A stretch of DNA of 64,000 nucleotides from Arenimonas donghaensis DSM 18148 = HO3-R19. GTDB taxonomy: Bacteria > Pseudomonadota > Gammaproteobacteria > Xanthomonadales > Xanthomonadaceae. Under the pieces are notes generated by a model. That model ran no database searches, was not told where the DNA came from, and saw nothing but the letters and a program-made list of their open reading frames with translations. The position numbers and the translations under genes were made by a program. The stretch covers positions 372,001 through 436,000 of the forward strand of contig NZ_AVCJ01000001.1 in NCBI RefSeq assembly GCF_000743535.1, in the 5' to 3' direction. Positions 8,688-17,879 of the stretch are shown here, in pieces. Every line of letters starts with the position of its first letter. Within the stretch, counting starts at the first letter, position 1.

Positions 8688-9856
8688 TCGCTGACCGCGC
8701 CGTGCACGGGTTTGATGCTGCCCCAGCTCTTGCAGCCCGGACACTGCCAGTGATGCGCGCGCGCCGAGAATCCACAGCGTTGGCAGCGATAGCCCGGCGT
8801 GCGGACCACCAGTTGTTCGGTGATCTGCTTGAGCGTCTTGAGCGCCACCGCCGGGTCGGAATCGGCGTCGCGCAGGCTCAGTTCGATGTAGGCCGCCTCG
8901 CCCCGCACCGAGGGGCGCTGGCGCAGCTGACGGGAGAGGAACTCCAGCGCCGCGCCCTTGCCTTCCTCGCGCTCGATCATCCGGGCCAGGGCCAGCACCG
9001 GGGACACGCCCGGGTAGTGTTCGGTCATCTCGAGCAGGAAACCGCGGGCACGGGCGGACTCGCCGCGACGCTCGTAGCAGGCCAGCAGCGGCTGCAGGAT
9101 TTCCGGCAGGAATTCGATGTCATGCCGCGCAACCCGCTCGAAGGCACGGATGGCCGCGGCGTCGTTGCCTTCGGCCAGCTCCAGCCGGGCCTCGACCAGG
9201 CCGGCGCGTACCGAATGGCTGTCGGCGGCGTAGGCTTCGGCGACATGCTTGCGCGCCTCGTCGAGCTTGCCGTCCAGGCGGGCCATTTCGGCCAGTTCGC
9301 AGTGGAACTGCGCCACCAGTTTTCCCATTGGCTCGCCGCCGGCGTTTTCCAGCTGCCTTGCGTGCTCGATGGCCTTGGCCCAGTCGCGTTCGGCCTGGTA
9401 GACCGAAATCAGGTGCCGCAGCGCCTGGGGCGCCAGCACGCCCATGCGGACCAGGTCGGTGAACAGGGTTTCGGCCCGGTCCAGCAGGCCGGCGCGCATG
9501 TAGTCCTCGCCCAGCGCGAGCACCGCGCGGGTCTTTTGCTCGTCGCTCAGGCCCGGGCGCGCGACCAGGCTCTGGTGCAGGCGGATGGCACGGTCCACTT
9601 CACCGCGCCGGCGGAACAGATGGCCCAGGGCGAACTGGGTCTCGACCGTGTCCTTGTCCACGGCGGCAATCTGCAGGAAGACCTCGATCGCCTTGTCCTG
9701 CTGTTCGTTGAGCAGGTAGTTGAGCCCGCGGAAATAGGTGTTGGACAGCCGCGAGACGCGTGCCCCGCCCCGCCTTTCACCGCCGCGGCGACCGGCCAGC
9801 CAGCCACCACCCGCCGCCACCGGCAGCAGCAGCAGGAACCAGGCCAGTTCACTCAT
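8684..9856 (-). CDS. lapB: LPS assembly protein B, TPR and rubredoxin-type zinc ribbon
   Basis: A 390-residue protein with one N-terminal membrane anchor (residues ~5-22), an array of TPR helices through about residue 350, and a C-terminal rubredoxin-like zinc knuckle (YRCQRCGF then WQCPGCKSWGS). In E. coli LapB (YciM) works with the FtsH protease and YejM/PbgA to tune LpxC degradation and LPS synthesis. All four zinc cysteines are present. It overlaps lapA by 8 bases and is followed in a 4-base overlap by the WbpL-like transferase, tying LPS quality control to O-antigen initiation in one transcript. Confidence 0.94.
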   Translation of the reverse strand: MSELAWFLLLLPVAAGGGWLAGRRGGERRGGARVSRLSNTYFRGLNYLLNEQQDKAIEVFLQIAAVDKDTVETQFALGHLFRRRGEVDRAIRLHQSLVARPGLSDEQKTRAVLALGEDYMRAGLLDRAETLFTDLVRMGVLAPQALRHLISVYQAERDWAKAIEHARQLENAGGEPMGKLVAQFHCELAEMARLDGKLDEARKHVAEAYAADSHSVRAGLVEARLELAEGNDAAAIRAFERVARHDIEFLPEILQPLLACYERRGESARARGFLLEMTEHYPGVSPVLALARMIEREEGKGAALEFLSRQLRQRPSVRGEAAYIELSLRDADSDPAVALKTLKQITEQLVVRTPGYRCQRCGFSARAHHWQCPGCKSWGSIKPVHGAVSE

Positions 9857-10121
9857 GGTGTTCCTGGCCGGGGGCCTGGGAAGCTTGCGCGGACTTGCCG
9901 CGGCGCAGGCGATGCCGCAGCGGCCAGACCACCGAAGCGGTCAGCACGAAGCCGGCAAGCACCGCGCCCACCAGGACGGCGAGCAGCAGGCTGGTGCCCA
10001 GGGAGATCGATTGCAGTTGCCAAAGGCCCAGGTCGATGCTGACCGGGTCGCGATTGAGCGCGCCGAAAAGCACGCCGAATCCGACGAACAACAGTGCAAG
10101 CAAAGCCTTGATCAGTCGCAT
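9849..10121 (-). CDS. lapA: LPS assembly protein A domain (DUF1049) membrane protein
   Basis: A 90-residue protein with two membrane segments (about residues 3-21 and 43-66) around a short periplasmic loop with the conserved NRDPVSIDLGLW stretch. A basic and then glutamine/histidine-rich tail follows. It partners LapB in the inner membrane. Order and overlap match the lapA-lapB pair of E. coli, where it also sits in the same genomic region as ihfB and rpsA. The ATG is at 10119-10121, and ihfB ends 57 bases upstream. Confidence 0.92.
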   Translation of the reverse strand: MRLIKALLALLFVGFGVLFGALNRDPVSIDLGLWQLQSISLGTSLLLAVLVGAVLAGFVLTASVVWPLRHRLRRGKSAQASQAPGQEHHE

Positions 10122-10177
10122 GCGCGAGATTCCCGGTGCCGTTCGGCGGCAAGCTTAGCCCATCCGGGCCGGCGGGC

Positions 10178-10510
10178 TCAGCCTTCGGCGTGCGGGAGGG
10201 CAGCCGGAGCGGCCGGAGCGTCGGGCGCGTTGCGGGCGTTGACCCGATCGCGCAGCTCCTTGCCAGGCTTGAAATGCGGAACGTACTTGCCGGGCAGCGC
10301 CACGGACTCGCCGGTCTTGGGGTTGCGACCCAGGCGCGGCGGACGGAAATGAAGGGAGAAACTGCCGAAGCCGCGGATTTCGATCCGCTCACCCTGGGTC
10401 AGGGCGCCGCTCATCATCTCGAGCAGGGTCTTGACGGCCAAATCCACGTCGTCGGCCTTCAGGTGGGCCTGGCGCCGCGAAAGCACCTCGATCAATTCGG
10501 ACTTGGTCAT
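10178..10510 (-). CDS. ihfB: integration host factor subunit beta
   Basis: A 110-residue HU/IHF-fold DNA-bending protein. It carries the family core [20 protein letters not shown], including the DNA-intercalating proline arm, and starts [10 protein letters not shown] as IHF-beta does. It is slightly long because of an Ala/Pro tail of about 15 residues after NARNAPDA. The alpha subunit must be encoded elsewhere. Its place downstream of rpsA and upstream of lapA is the conserved gammaproteobacterial order. The ATG at 10508-10510 abuts GGAG. Confidence 0.95.
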   Translation of the reverse strand: MTKSELIEVLSRRQAHLKADDVDLAVKTLLEMMSGALTQGERIEIRGFGSFSLHFRPPRLGRNPKTGESVALPGKYVPHFKPGKELRDRVNARNAPDAPAAPAALPHAEG

Positions 10511-10545
10511 CTCCGGGCGGTCCCTCGGTGTTCTTGGGGTGGCGA

Positions 10546-10571
10546 CGTGGCCCGGGCGAACCCGGGCCACG
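10546..10571 (-). terminator. hairpin downstream of rpsA
   Basis: An 11-bp perfect stem (10546-10556 with 10561-10571). On the transcribed minus strand the tetraloop reads TTCG. It lies between the rpsA stop and the ihfB start. No U-tract follows, so it may attenuate rather than fully terminate, or stabilise the rpsA mRNA end. Confidence 0.55.
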
Positions 10572-10590
10572 CGCCGATCTTGCAGGGGGC

Positions 10591-12273
10591 TTATTCGCCC
10601 TTGTTCAGCTGCTCACGCAGCAGCGCACCGAGCTTGGTGGTGCCGGCGGCCGCATCGGACGCCTTGTTGACCTCGGCCAGGGAATCGGCCAGCTCGGCCT
10701 CGTCCTTGGCGCGGATCGACAGCTGCATGGTGCGGCCCTTGCGGTCCATGCCCATGAAGCGGGCTTCGACGGCGTCGCCAACCTTGAGGTACTGGGTGGC
10801 GTCGTCGACGCGCTCCTTGGCGATGTCGTTGGCACGCACGTAACCTTCCACGCCGCCTTCGAGCTCGATGGTGGCGCCACGGGCGTCGACTTCCTTGACG
10901 GTGCCGTTGACGATGCTGCCCTTCTGGGTGCCGGCCATGTACTGGCCCACCGGATCCTGCTCGAGCTGCTTGACGCCCAGCGAGATGCGCTCGCGCTCGG
11001 GGTCCACGGCCAGCACGACGGCTTCCAGGTCGTCGCCCTTCTTGAAGTTGCGCACGACGTCTTCGCCGGTGGTGTTCCAGGAGATGTCGGACAGGTGCAC
11101 CAGGCCGTCGATACCGCCGTCCAGGCCGATGAAGATGCCGAAGTCGGTGATCGACTTGATCTGGCCGGAAACCTTGTCACCCTTCTTGTGCAGGGCCGAG
11201 AAGGCCTCCCACGGGTTCGGGGTGCACTGCTTGATGCCCAGCGAGATGCGGCGGCGTTCGCCGTCGACGTCGAGCACCATCACTTCCAGTTCGTCGCCCA
11301 GCTGGACGACCTTGGACGGGTTGACGTTCTTGTTGGTCCAGTCCATCTCGGACACGTGCACCAGGCCTTCCACGCCCGGCTCGATCTCGACGAACGCGCC
11401 GTAATCGGTGACGTTGGAGACCTTGCCGAACAGGCGCGAGCTGGTCGGGTAACGGCGGGCGATGTTGTCCCACGGATCGTCACCCAGCTGCTTGAGGCCC
11501 AGCGAAACGCGGTTGCGCTCGCGGTCGAACTTCAGCACGCGGACGTCCAGCTCGTCGCCGACGTTGACCACTTCGGACGGGTGGCGCACGCGCTTCCAGG
11601 CCATGTCGGTGATGTGCAGCAGGCCGTCGATGCCGCCCAGGTCCACGAACGCGCCGTAGTCGGTGAGGTTCTTGACGACACCCTTGATCACGGCACCTTC
11701 CTGCAGGCGCTCCATCAGCTGCTCGCGCTCGACGCTCGACTCGGACTCGACCACCGCACGGCGGGAGACCACGACGTTGTTGCGCTTGCGATCGAGCTTG
11801 ATGATCTTGAACTCGAGTTCCTTGCCTTCCAGGTAACCCGGGTCGCGGACCGGACGCACGTCGACCAGGGAGCCCGGCAGGAACGCGCGGACGTCGCGGA
11901 TGTCGACGGTGAAGCCGCCCTTGACCTTGCCGGAGATGCGGCCGGTGACGATCTCGCCAGCTTCCATGGAAGCCTCGAGCTCGTCCCACACCATGGCGCG
12001 CTTGGCCTTCTCGCGCGACAGCACGGTCTCGCCGAAGCCGTTCTCGAGGTATTCCAGGGCGACCTTGACGGTCTCGCCCACGGACACTTCAAGCTCGCCC
12101 TCTTCATTACGGAACTGCTCGATCGGAATGATGCCCTCGGACTTGAGGCCGGCGTTGATCACGACCACGTCGTTGCGGATCTCGACCACGGTGCCGGAGA
12201 CGATGGCACCCGGCTTGAGCTTGGACAGCGCGCCCTGGCTCTGCTCGAACAGTTCAGCGAAAGATTCAGTCAT
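10591..12273 (-). CDS. rpsA: 30S ribosomal protein S1
   Basis: A 560-residue protein made of six S1 OB-fold repeats, the standard length for gammaproteobacterial S1. It binds mRNA 5' regions and brings them to the 30S subunit. Repeats are recognisable by recurring motifs such as [19 protein letters not shown] and [20 protein letters not shown]. The ATG at 12271-12273 follows a 150-base gap after cmk with its own leader, consistent with separate expression. A C-terminal tail of about 35 residues follows the last repeat. Confidence 0.97.
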   Translation of the reverse strand: MTESFAELFEQSQGALSKLKPGAIVSGTVVEIRNDVVVINAGLKSEGIIPIEQFRNEEGELEVSVGETVKVALEYLENGFGETVLSREKAKRAMVWDELEASMEAGEIVTGRISGKVKGGFTVDIRDVRAFLPGSLVDVRPVRDPGYLEGKELEFKIIKLDRKRNNVVVSRRAVVESESSVEREQLMERLQEGAVIKGVVKNLTDYGAFVDLGGIDGLLHITDMAWKRVRHPSEVVNVGDELDVRVLKFDRERNRVSLGLKQLGDDPWDNIARRYPTSSRLFGKVSNVTDYGAFVEIEPGVEGLVHVSEMDWTNKNVNPSKVVQLGDELEVMVLDVDGERRRISLGIKQCTPNPWEAFSALHKKGDKVSGQIKSITDFGIFIGLDGGIDGLVHLSDISWNTTGEDVVRNFKKGDDLEAVVLAVDPERERISLGVKQLEQDPVGQYMAGTQKGSIVNGTVKEVDARGATIELEGGVEGYVRANDIAKERVDDATQYLKVGDAVEARFMGMDRKGRTMQLSIRAKDEAELADSLAEVNKASDAAAGTTKLGALLREQLNKGE

Positions 12274-12297
12274 TGTTGGATACTCGGTTGGACATAC

Positions 12298-12321
12298 GGG
12301 TCGGCGGCTCCGCCGCGACCC
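12298..12321 (-). promoter_or_regulatory. GC-rich hairpin in the rpsA leader
   Basis: Two arms, GGGTCGGCGG (12298-12307) and CCGCCGCGACCC (12310-12321), form a stem with a small bulge about 25 bases upstream of the rpsA ATG. E. coli S1 represses its own translation through a structured leader. This hairpin is a candidate for the same role, but no primary-sequence match was tested. The rest of the 150-base gap shows no gene. Confidence 0.4.
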
Positions 12322-12423
12322 ACCTGTTGGCGCTTGATGCGCGTGGATTTAACCCGTGCCTTCCGGCCCGGGAGCTGGTTTCTGCCTGGGAAGTCGCGCC
12401 GTTGCGGGCGGATGCGCCGGGGA

Positions 12424-13116
12424 TCAGGCCTGTCGTGGCTGGCGGGATTTTTCCGGCAGCACCGACAGCACGCGCTCGATCACCTCGGTGATGGGCGTGC
12501 CGGTGGAGTCCACGACAACCGCGTCATCCGCGGGCTTCAGGGGCGCCACCGCACGCCCGGCATCGCGCTCGTCACGAGCGGCGATTTCGTGCAGCAGACT
12601 GTCAAGATTAACCGAAACCCCTTTTTCCTTCAACTGCTTATGGCGCCTTTTGGCCCGTTCCTCGGCGCTGGCGGTCAGGAAGACCTTGTAGGGGGCGTCC
12701 GGGAAGATGACGGTGCCCATGTCGCGGCCGTCGGCCACCAGGCCCGGCAGCCTGCGGAACCGGTGCTGCAGCTCCACCAGGGCGGCCCGGACCGGCGGGT
12801 GGGCGGCAATGGCCGAAGCCGCCGCGCCGGCGGTTTCCATGCGCAGCTGGCGGGTGGCGTCCTTGCCGTTGACGATGACATGGGGTTCGCCGGACCCCTG
12901 GGTTTCGAAGCGGATTTCGGTGCGGGCGGCGCACTGGGCCACGGCTTCGGGGTCGCTCAGGTCCACCCCCTCCCAGGCCGCCGCCAGGCCCACGGCCCGG
13001 TAGATGGCGCCCGAGTCCAGGTAATGCCAGCCCAGGCGTTCGGCCACGGCCCTACTGATGGTGCCCTTGCCGGAGCCGGAGGGCCCATCGATGGTGAGTA
13101 TGGGGATGCGAGGCAT
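12424..13116 (-). CDS. cmk: cytidylate kinase
   Basis: A 230-residue P-loop kinase phosphorylating CMP and dCMP with ATP. The Walker A motif GPSGSGKGT lies at about residues 10-18, and the CMP-binding signature [12 protein letters not shown] is near residue 128. ATG 13116 is chosen because [14 protein letters not shown] then begins where the family does; longer forms would extend into the aroA end. It lies 10 bases downstream of aroA and upstream of rpsA, the widespread aroA-cmk-rpsA order. Confidence 0.96.
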   Translation of the reverse strand: MPRIPILTIDGPSGSGKGTISRAVAERLGWHYLDSGAIYRAVGLAAAWEGVDLSDPEAVAQCAARTEIRFETQGSGEPHVIVNGKDATRQLRMETAGAAASAIAAHPPVRAALVELQHRFRRLPGLVADGRDMGTVIFPDAPYKVFLTASAEERAKRRHKQLKEKGVSVNLDSLLHEIAARDERDAGRAVAPLKPADDAVVVDSTGTPITEVIERVLSVLPEKSRQPRQA

Positions 13117-13126
13117 GGCCGGGATT

Positions 13127-14452
13127 CTAGCCGACCGGCTGCCGGACCTGCAGGCCGAAGCCCAGCCCACGGGCTAGCGCCTCGAATCCGGGGAAGGAGG
13201 TGGCGACATTGGCGCAGTCGCGGATCCGGACCTCGCCGCCGGCGCACTGGGCCGCCACCGCCAGGGCCATGGCGATGCGGTGGTCGCCATGGCTGTCGGC
13301 GTCCCCGCCGCGCAGCCGGCCGCCGCGGATGATCGCGCCGTCCGGGGTTTCGTGGATGTCGGCGCCCAGGGCCTGCAGCGCGGCCGCCATGGTGGCGATG
13401 CGGTCGGATTCCTTCACCCGCAGCTCGGCCGCGCCGGAGACGCGGGTCTCGCCCTCGGCCAGGGCGGCGGCCACGAACAGCGCCGGGAACTCGTCGATCA
13501 TGTCCGGCACCAGGGCCACCGGGACGTCGATGCCGCGCAGGCGGGCGTGGCGCACGCGCAGGTCGGCCACGGGCTCGCCGCCCTGCTCGCCGGCCTCAGC
13601 CACCGTGATATCGGCCCCCATCGCGCGCAGCGCATCGAGCAGGCCGGTCCGGCGCGGATTCATCCCGACCTGGCGCAGGCAGAGGTCGGAACCGGGTACC
13701 AACGACGCAGCGACCAGGAAGAACGCCGCCGACGAGAAGTCGGCCGGCACCCGGACCGGGATGGCGCGCAGGCGATGCCCGCCGTCGAGGCTGGCCTCGC
13801 CGGGACCAAAACGAACCGGCCAGCCGAACGCCGCGAGCATGCGCTCGGTGTAATCCCGGGTCGGATGGGGCTCGCTGACCCGGGTCGTCCCGCGGGCATA
13901 CAGACCGGCCAGCAGCACCGCTGACTTTACCTGGGCGCTGGCCACGGGAGATTTAAAATCAATGCCTTGCAGTGTTTTCTTACCGTGGATTCTAAGAGGC
14001 GGCCGTCCCCCTTCGCCCGCTTCGATCGCGGCGCCCATGGCCTGCAGCGGCGAGATCACCCGGGCCATCGGACGACGCGACAGGGACGCGTCGCCCACCA
14101 GTTCGCTGTCGAAGCCCTGCCCGGCCAGCAGCCCGGCCAGCAGGCGCATGCCGGTCCCGGCATTGCCGCAGTCCAGGACCCCGGCCGGGGCCTGCAGGCC
14201 GTGCAGGCCGACGCCATGCACGATGCGCCGGCTGGCCGAAGGTGCCTCGATGCGGACGCCCAGGTTCGCGAAGATCGCCGCGGTCGCCCGGGTGTCCTCG
14301 CCCTCCAGGAAGCCTTCGATCTCGCAGCGGCCCTCGGCCAGGGCACCCAGCATCACCGCGCGGTGCGAAACCGACTTGTCGCCGGGGACCTGGACCTCGC
14401 CGGTCAGCGCGCTCCCCGCCGAGGCCTGCCAATCCAGGGTCGGGGCGCTCAC
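13127..14452 (-). CDS. aroA: 3-phosphoshikimate 1-carboxyvinyltransferase (EPSP synthase)
   Basis: A 441-residue shikimate-pathway enzyme joining phosphoenolpyruvate to shikimate-3-phosphate. Motifs are [12 protein letters not shown] near residue 20, [10 protein letters not shown] near residue 95 and the late VKESDRI loop. The start is taken as GTG 14452, which overlaps the hisC stop as GTGA; the open frame runs further upstream but without family sequence. It sits in a four-gene amino-acid operon serC-pheA-hisC-aroA followed by cmk. Confidence 0.95.
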   Translation of the reverse strand: MSAPTLDWQASAGSALTGEVQVPGDKSVSHRAVMLGALAEGRCEIEGFLEGEDTRATAAIFANLGVRIEAPSASRRIVHGVGLHGLQAPAGVLDCGNAGTGMRLLAGLLAGQGFDSELVGDASLSRRPMARVISPLQAMGAAIEAGEGGRPPLRIHGKKTLQGIDFKSPVASAQVKSAVLLAGLYARGTTRVSEPHPTRDYTERMLAAFGWPVRFGPGEASLDGGHRLRAIPVRVPADFSSAAFFLVAASLVPGSDLCLRQVGMNPRRTGLLDALRAMGADITVAEAGEQGGEPVADLRVRHARLRGIDVPVALVPDMIDEFPALFVAAALAEGETRVSGAAELRVKESDRIATMAAALQALGADIHETPDGAIIRGGRLRGGDADSHGDHRIAMALAVAAQCAGGEVRIRDCANVATSFPGFEALARGLGFGLQVRQPVG

Positions 14453-15564
14453 GCCAGCACCTCGTCCAGCGCCTGCAGCAGCTTCCGGTTCTGGTCGCGC
14501 AGCCCGACCGTGATGCGCAGGCATCCGGGCAGCCCGTAACCCGCCATCGGTCGCGGCACCACGCCGCGGGCCACCAGGCCCTGCTCCACCGCCGCCGCGT
14601 CGGCGCCGAACCCGACCAGCAGGAAGTTGGTCTGCGACGGGGACACGGCCAGCTCGCGCGCGCGCAGCGCGTCGGCCAGCGCCTCGCGTTCGCTGGCATT
14701 GGCCTGGCGCACCCGTTCAACGTGTCCGGTGTCGGCCAGGGCGGCCTCCCCGGCGGCCAGCGCCGGCCCGTTGACGTTGAAGGACTCGCGCAGGCGCTCG
14801 AGCACGGCAACCAGGCCGGGCGCGGCCAGCAGGTAACCCAGGCGCAATCCGGCCAAGCCATGCGCCTTGGAGAACGTCCGGGTCACCACCAGGTTCTCGA
14901 ACCGCGCCAGCAGGCCAACCGCCGAAACCAGGCCCGGCTCGGTGGCGTATTCCATGTAGGCCTCGTCCACCACCACCAGCACCGTCGGCGGCAGGCGGGC
15001 GAGGAAGGCCTCCAGGGCCGTGGCCGGGACCCAGGTGCCGGTCGGGTTGTTGGGGTTGGCCAGGTAGACCAGGCGCGTTCGCGGACCCACGGCGGCGGCC
15101 ATCGCGTCCAGGTCGTGGCCGCGGGCCATGGCGTGTCCGGCCGGCAGGGCCGGCGCCTGCACCAGGTCGGCGCCGGCGGCGCGGGCGGCCAGTGCGTAGA
15201 CCGCGAACCCGAACTGCGAGGCCAGCACGTCCAGGCCCGGCCCGGCGAAGGTCTGGCCGAGCATCATCAGCAGCTCGTGCGAGCCATTGCCCAGCATCAG
15301 TTGCCCGGGCGACACGCCATGGTGCGCCGCCAGGGCACGCTTGAGCCCGCCACCGATCGGATCGGGATAACGGTGGGCGTCATCGAGGGCGGCGACCGCG
15401 GCGGCGACCGCGGCGGGACTGGGGCCCAGCGCGTTTTCGTTGGAACCCAGTTCCACCAGGCCCGGGTGGGCCTGGCGCAGGGCCACCAGGTCCAGCCCCG
15501 GGTCGTAGGCCCGCAGGCGCTGCAGGCCCGGCTGGGCCAGGGCGGAAAAGGCCGCTTCGTCCAT
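14449..15564 (-). CDS. hisC: histidinol-phosphate / aromatic aminotransferase
   Basis: A 371-residue fold-type I PLP aminotransferase. It shows SNENALGPSP near the N-terminus, NPNNPTGT, DEAYMEY and the PLP-lysine segment RTFSKAHGLAGLRLGY. HisC enzymes convert imidazole acetol phosphate to histidinol phosphate, and many paralogues act on phenylpyruvate or prephenate. Placement between pheA and aroA, away from the other his genes, favours an aromatic amino-acid role, as with HisC2-type enzymes. That role is inferred from context. It starts with ATG two bases after pheA. Confidence 0.9.
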   Translation of the reverse strand: MDEAAFSALAQPGLQRLRAYDPGLDLVALRQAHPGLVELGSNENALGPSPAAVAAAVAALDDAHRYPDPIGGGLKRALAAHHGVSPGQLMLGNGSHELLMMLGQTFAGPGLDVLASQFGFAVYALAARAAGADLVQAPALPAGHAMARGHDLDAMAAAVGPRTRLVYLANPNNPTGTWVPATALEAFLARLPPTVLVVVDEAYMEYATEPGLVSAVGLLARFENLVVTRTFSKAHGLAGLRLGYLLAAPGLVAVLERLRESFNVNGPALAAGEAALADTGHVERVRQANASEREALADALRARELAVSPSQTNFLLVGFGADAAAVEQGLVARGVVPRPMAGYGLPGCLRITVGLRDQNRKLLQALDEVLA

Positions 15565-15566
15565 GC

Positions 15567-16757
15567 TCAGAGCAAGGCCACGGGGTACGCCCCGAGGATG
15601 CGGATGTCGGCGGCGAATTCACCCAGTTCGGCCAGCGCGGCGGCCACCGGGCCGTCCTGGGCATGGCCACCGACGTCGATGAAAAACGCGTACTGCCAGC
15701 GGCCCGTGTGCGCCGGGCGCGACTCGATGCGGTTCATGCTGACGCCGTGGCGCGCGAACGGGCTGAGCACCTTGTACAGCGCGCCGGGCTGGTCACGCAC
15801 GAAGACCATCAGCGACGTCCGGTCATGCCCGCAGGGCGGAAGCAGTTCGCGCCCCAGCACCAGGAAACGGGTGGTGTTGTCGGGCCGGTCCTCGATCGGG
15901 CCGGCGAGGGTCTTGAGGCCGTAGACGTGGCCGGCGTTTTCGCCGGCGATCGCGGCCGAATCGTCGGCATTGCGGGCCCGGCGGGCGGCTTCGGCATTGC
16001 TCGAGACCGGGATTTTTTCGGCCTTGGGCAGGTGGTGGCGCAGCCAGGTCTTGGCCTGGGCCAGCGACAGCGGATGCGAATAGACGCGTTCGATGTCCTC
16101 CATCCGGCCGGTGCGCGACATCAGGAACTGGTGCACGGCCAGCTCGACTTCGCCGCAAATCTTCAGCGGCGAAGTGAGGAACATGTCCAGCGTGGACTGG
16201 ATGGTGCCCTGCCCCGAATTCTCGACCGGAACGATGCCGAAGTCGGCGTGGCCGGCCTCGACCTCCTGGAATACCTCTTCGATGCTGCCCAGGGGCAGGC
16301 CCTTGGCCGAATGGCCGAAGTGCTTGTGCAGCGCCTGCTGGGAAAACGTGCCTTCCGGCCCGAGGAAACCGACCTTCAGCGGCTCCTGCTGGGCCAGGCA
16401 GGCCGACATGATTTCGCGGAAAAGCCGGAGCAGCACCTCGTCGTTGAGCGGCCCGTCGTTGCGGTCAAGCACCCGGCGCAGCACCTGCGCCTCGCGCTCG
16501 GGCCGGTAGTAATCGATCGCCGCCCGCAGCGGACCCTTGGCCTTGCCGACCTGGTGCGCCCAGCGGGCACGTTCGGCGATCAGGTCCTGGATCTGGCGGT
16601 CGATGCCGTCGATGCGTTCGCGCACCTGCTCAAGGTCGGGCCGGGCGGCAGCGGGCTTGCCGGAAGCCGGCCTGGCCGCGGCGGGTTTCGCCGCCGCGGA
16701 CTTGCCCTTCGCAGGCTTGCGCGTGGCCACTTCAGCCGTGCCGCCGGGCGAAATCAC
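15567..16757 (-). CDS. pheA: bifunctional chorismate mutase / prephenate dehydratase (P-protein)
   Basis: About 396 residues: a Lys/Ala/Pro-rich leader of ~40 residues, an AroQ chorismate mutase helix bundle (about 42-130), a prephenate dehydratase domain opening with GFLGPEGTFSQQAL, and a C-terminal ACT domain. The ACT domain holds the ESRP motif that binds phenylalanine for feedback inhibition. It converts chorismate to phenylpyruvate. The open frame starts with GTG 16757 inside the serC end; GTG 16730, one base after the serC stop, is an equally good start and would give VATRKPAKG as the N-terminus. Confidence 0.93.
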   Translation of the reverse strand: MISPGGTAEVATRKPAKGKSAAAKPAAARPASGKPAAARPDLEQVRERIDGIDRQIQDLIAERARWAHQVGKAKGPLRAAIDYYRPEREAQVLRRVLDRNDGPLNDEVLLRLFREIMSACLAQQEPLKVGFLGPEGTFSQQALHKHFGHSAKGLPLGSIEEVFQEVEAGHADFGIVPVENSGQGTIQSTLDMFLTSPLKICGEVELAVHQFLMSRTGRMEDIERVYSHPLSLAQAKTWLRHHLPKAEKIPVSSNAEAARRARNADDSAAIAGENAGHVYGLKTLAGPIEDRPDNTTRFLVLGRELLPPCGHDRTSLMVFVRDQPGALYKVLSPFARHGVSMNRIESRPAHTGRWQYAFFIDVGGHAQDGPVAAALAELGEFAADIRILGAYPVALL

Positions 16758-17817
16758 CCATGAAATCCACCAGCGCCTGCACGCCGGCCTCGGGCATCGC
16801 GTTGTAGATCGAGGCCCGCATGCCGCCCAGGGCCCGATGGCCCTTCAGGCCGACCAGGCCGGCGGCCTTGGCCTCGGCGAGGAAAGCCTGCTCGCGGGTT
16901 TCATCGGGAAGGAAGAACGGCACGTTCATCCACGAACGCGCCGGAGCCTGGACGTTGTTGCGGTAGAAGCCGCCGGAGCCATCGATGGCCGCGTAGAGGT
17001 TTTCCGCCTTGCGCCGGTTGACCTCGCCCATGGCGGCGGCGCCACCCTGGGCCTTGAGCCACTGCAGCACCAGCCCCAGCACGTACCAGCCGAAGGTGGG
17101 CGGCGTGTTGAACATCGAGTCGTTGCGGGCCTGGTTCTGCAGTTCGAAGATCGGCGGCAAGGCGCGGCCATGCCGCCCGAGCAGGTCCTTGCGGATGATG
17201 GCGATGGCCAGGCCGGACGGGCCGAGGTTCTTCTGGGCGCCGCCGTAGAGCACGCCGAACCGCGAGACGTCCATCGGCCGCGACAGCACGTTCGAACTGA
17301 TGTCCGCGACCAGCGGCACGTCGCCCACGTCCGGGATGTCGTGGAACTCGACGCCGTGGATGGTTTCGTTGGGCGTGTAGTGCACGAAGGCGGCGCCGGG
17401 CGTGAGCTGCCAGCCGGAGGGGTCGGGAATGCCGGTGTAGCCATCGCCCTTGCCGCTGGCGGCGACGTTCGCCTTCACCGAAGCGGCGATGTTGTCCAGC
17501 GCCTTTTCGCCCCAGTGGCCGGTCAGCACGACGTCCACGGCCTGGTCCGGACCCGCCAGGTTCAGCGCCAGCAGCGCCGAAAGCGTGGTGGCGCCGCCCT
17601 GCAGGAACAGCACGTGGTAGTCGTCGGGAATCGCCATCAATTCGCGCAGGTCGGACTCGGCACGCGCGGCGCACTCGACGAAGGCCTTGCCGCGGTGGCT
17701 GACCTCCATCACCGAGGCGCGTTCGCCCTGCCATTCCAGCATTTCGTCGCGGACCTGCCGCAGGACCGGTTCGGGCAGCGCGGCCGGGCCGGCACTGAAA
17801 TTGTAGGCGCGTGTCAT
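16732..17817 (-). CDS. serC: phosphoserine aminotransferase
   Basis: A 361-residue PLP enzyme that transaminates 3-phosphohydroxypyruvate to phosphoserine and also acts in pyridoxal synthesis. It begins YNFSAGPAALPEPVL, the family hallmark, and carries the PLP-lysine segment YGGAQKNLGPSGLA near residue 195. Its ATG has a good GAGGAAATCC ribosome-binding site. It is the first gene of the serC-pheA-hisC-aroA unit. Confidence 0.96.
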   Translation of the reverse strand: MTRAYNFSAGPAALPEPVLRQVRDEMLEWQGERASVMEVSHRGKAFVECAARAESDLRELMAIPDDYHVLFLQGGATTLSALLALNLAGPDQAVDVVLTGHWGEKALDNIAASVKANVAASGKGDGYTGIPDPSGWQLTPGAAFVHYTPNETIHGVEFHDIPDVGDVPLVADISSNVLSRPMDVSRFGVLYGGAQKNLGPSGLAIAIIRKDLLGRHGRALPPIFELQNQARNDSMFNTPPTFGWYVLGLVLQWLKAQGGAAAMGEVNRRKAENLYAAIDGSGGFYRNNVQAPARSWMNVPFFLPDETREQAFLAEAKAAGLVGLKGHRALGGMRASIYNAMPEAGVQALVDFMGDFARRHG

Positions 17818-17853
17818 GGATTTCCTCGGAAAGCGTTCGTCGGCAAATTAGCA

Positions 17854-17871
17854 CGGGGCCGCGAAGCCCCG
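17854..17871 (-). terminator. weak hairpin after the GGDEF/EAL gene
   Basis: A 6-bp CGGGGC/GCCCCG stem with a 6-base loop lies 8 bases past the stop of the cyclic-di-GMP gene and before serC on the same strand. It is too short and lacks a T-run, so it is only a possible terminator. Confidence 0.3.
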
Positions 17872-17879
17872 GAAGGTGT

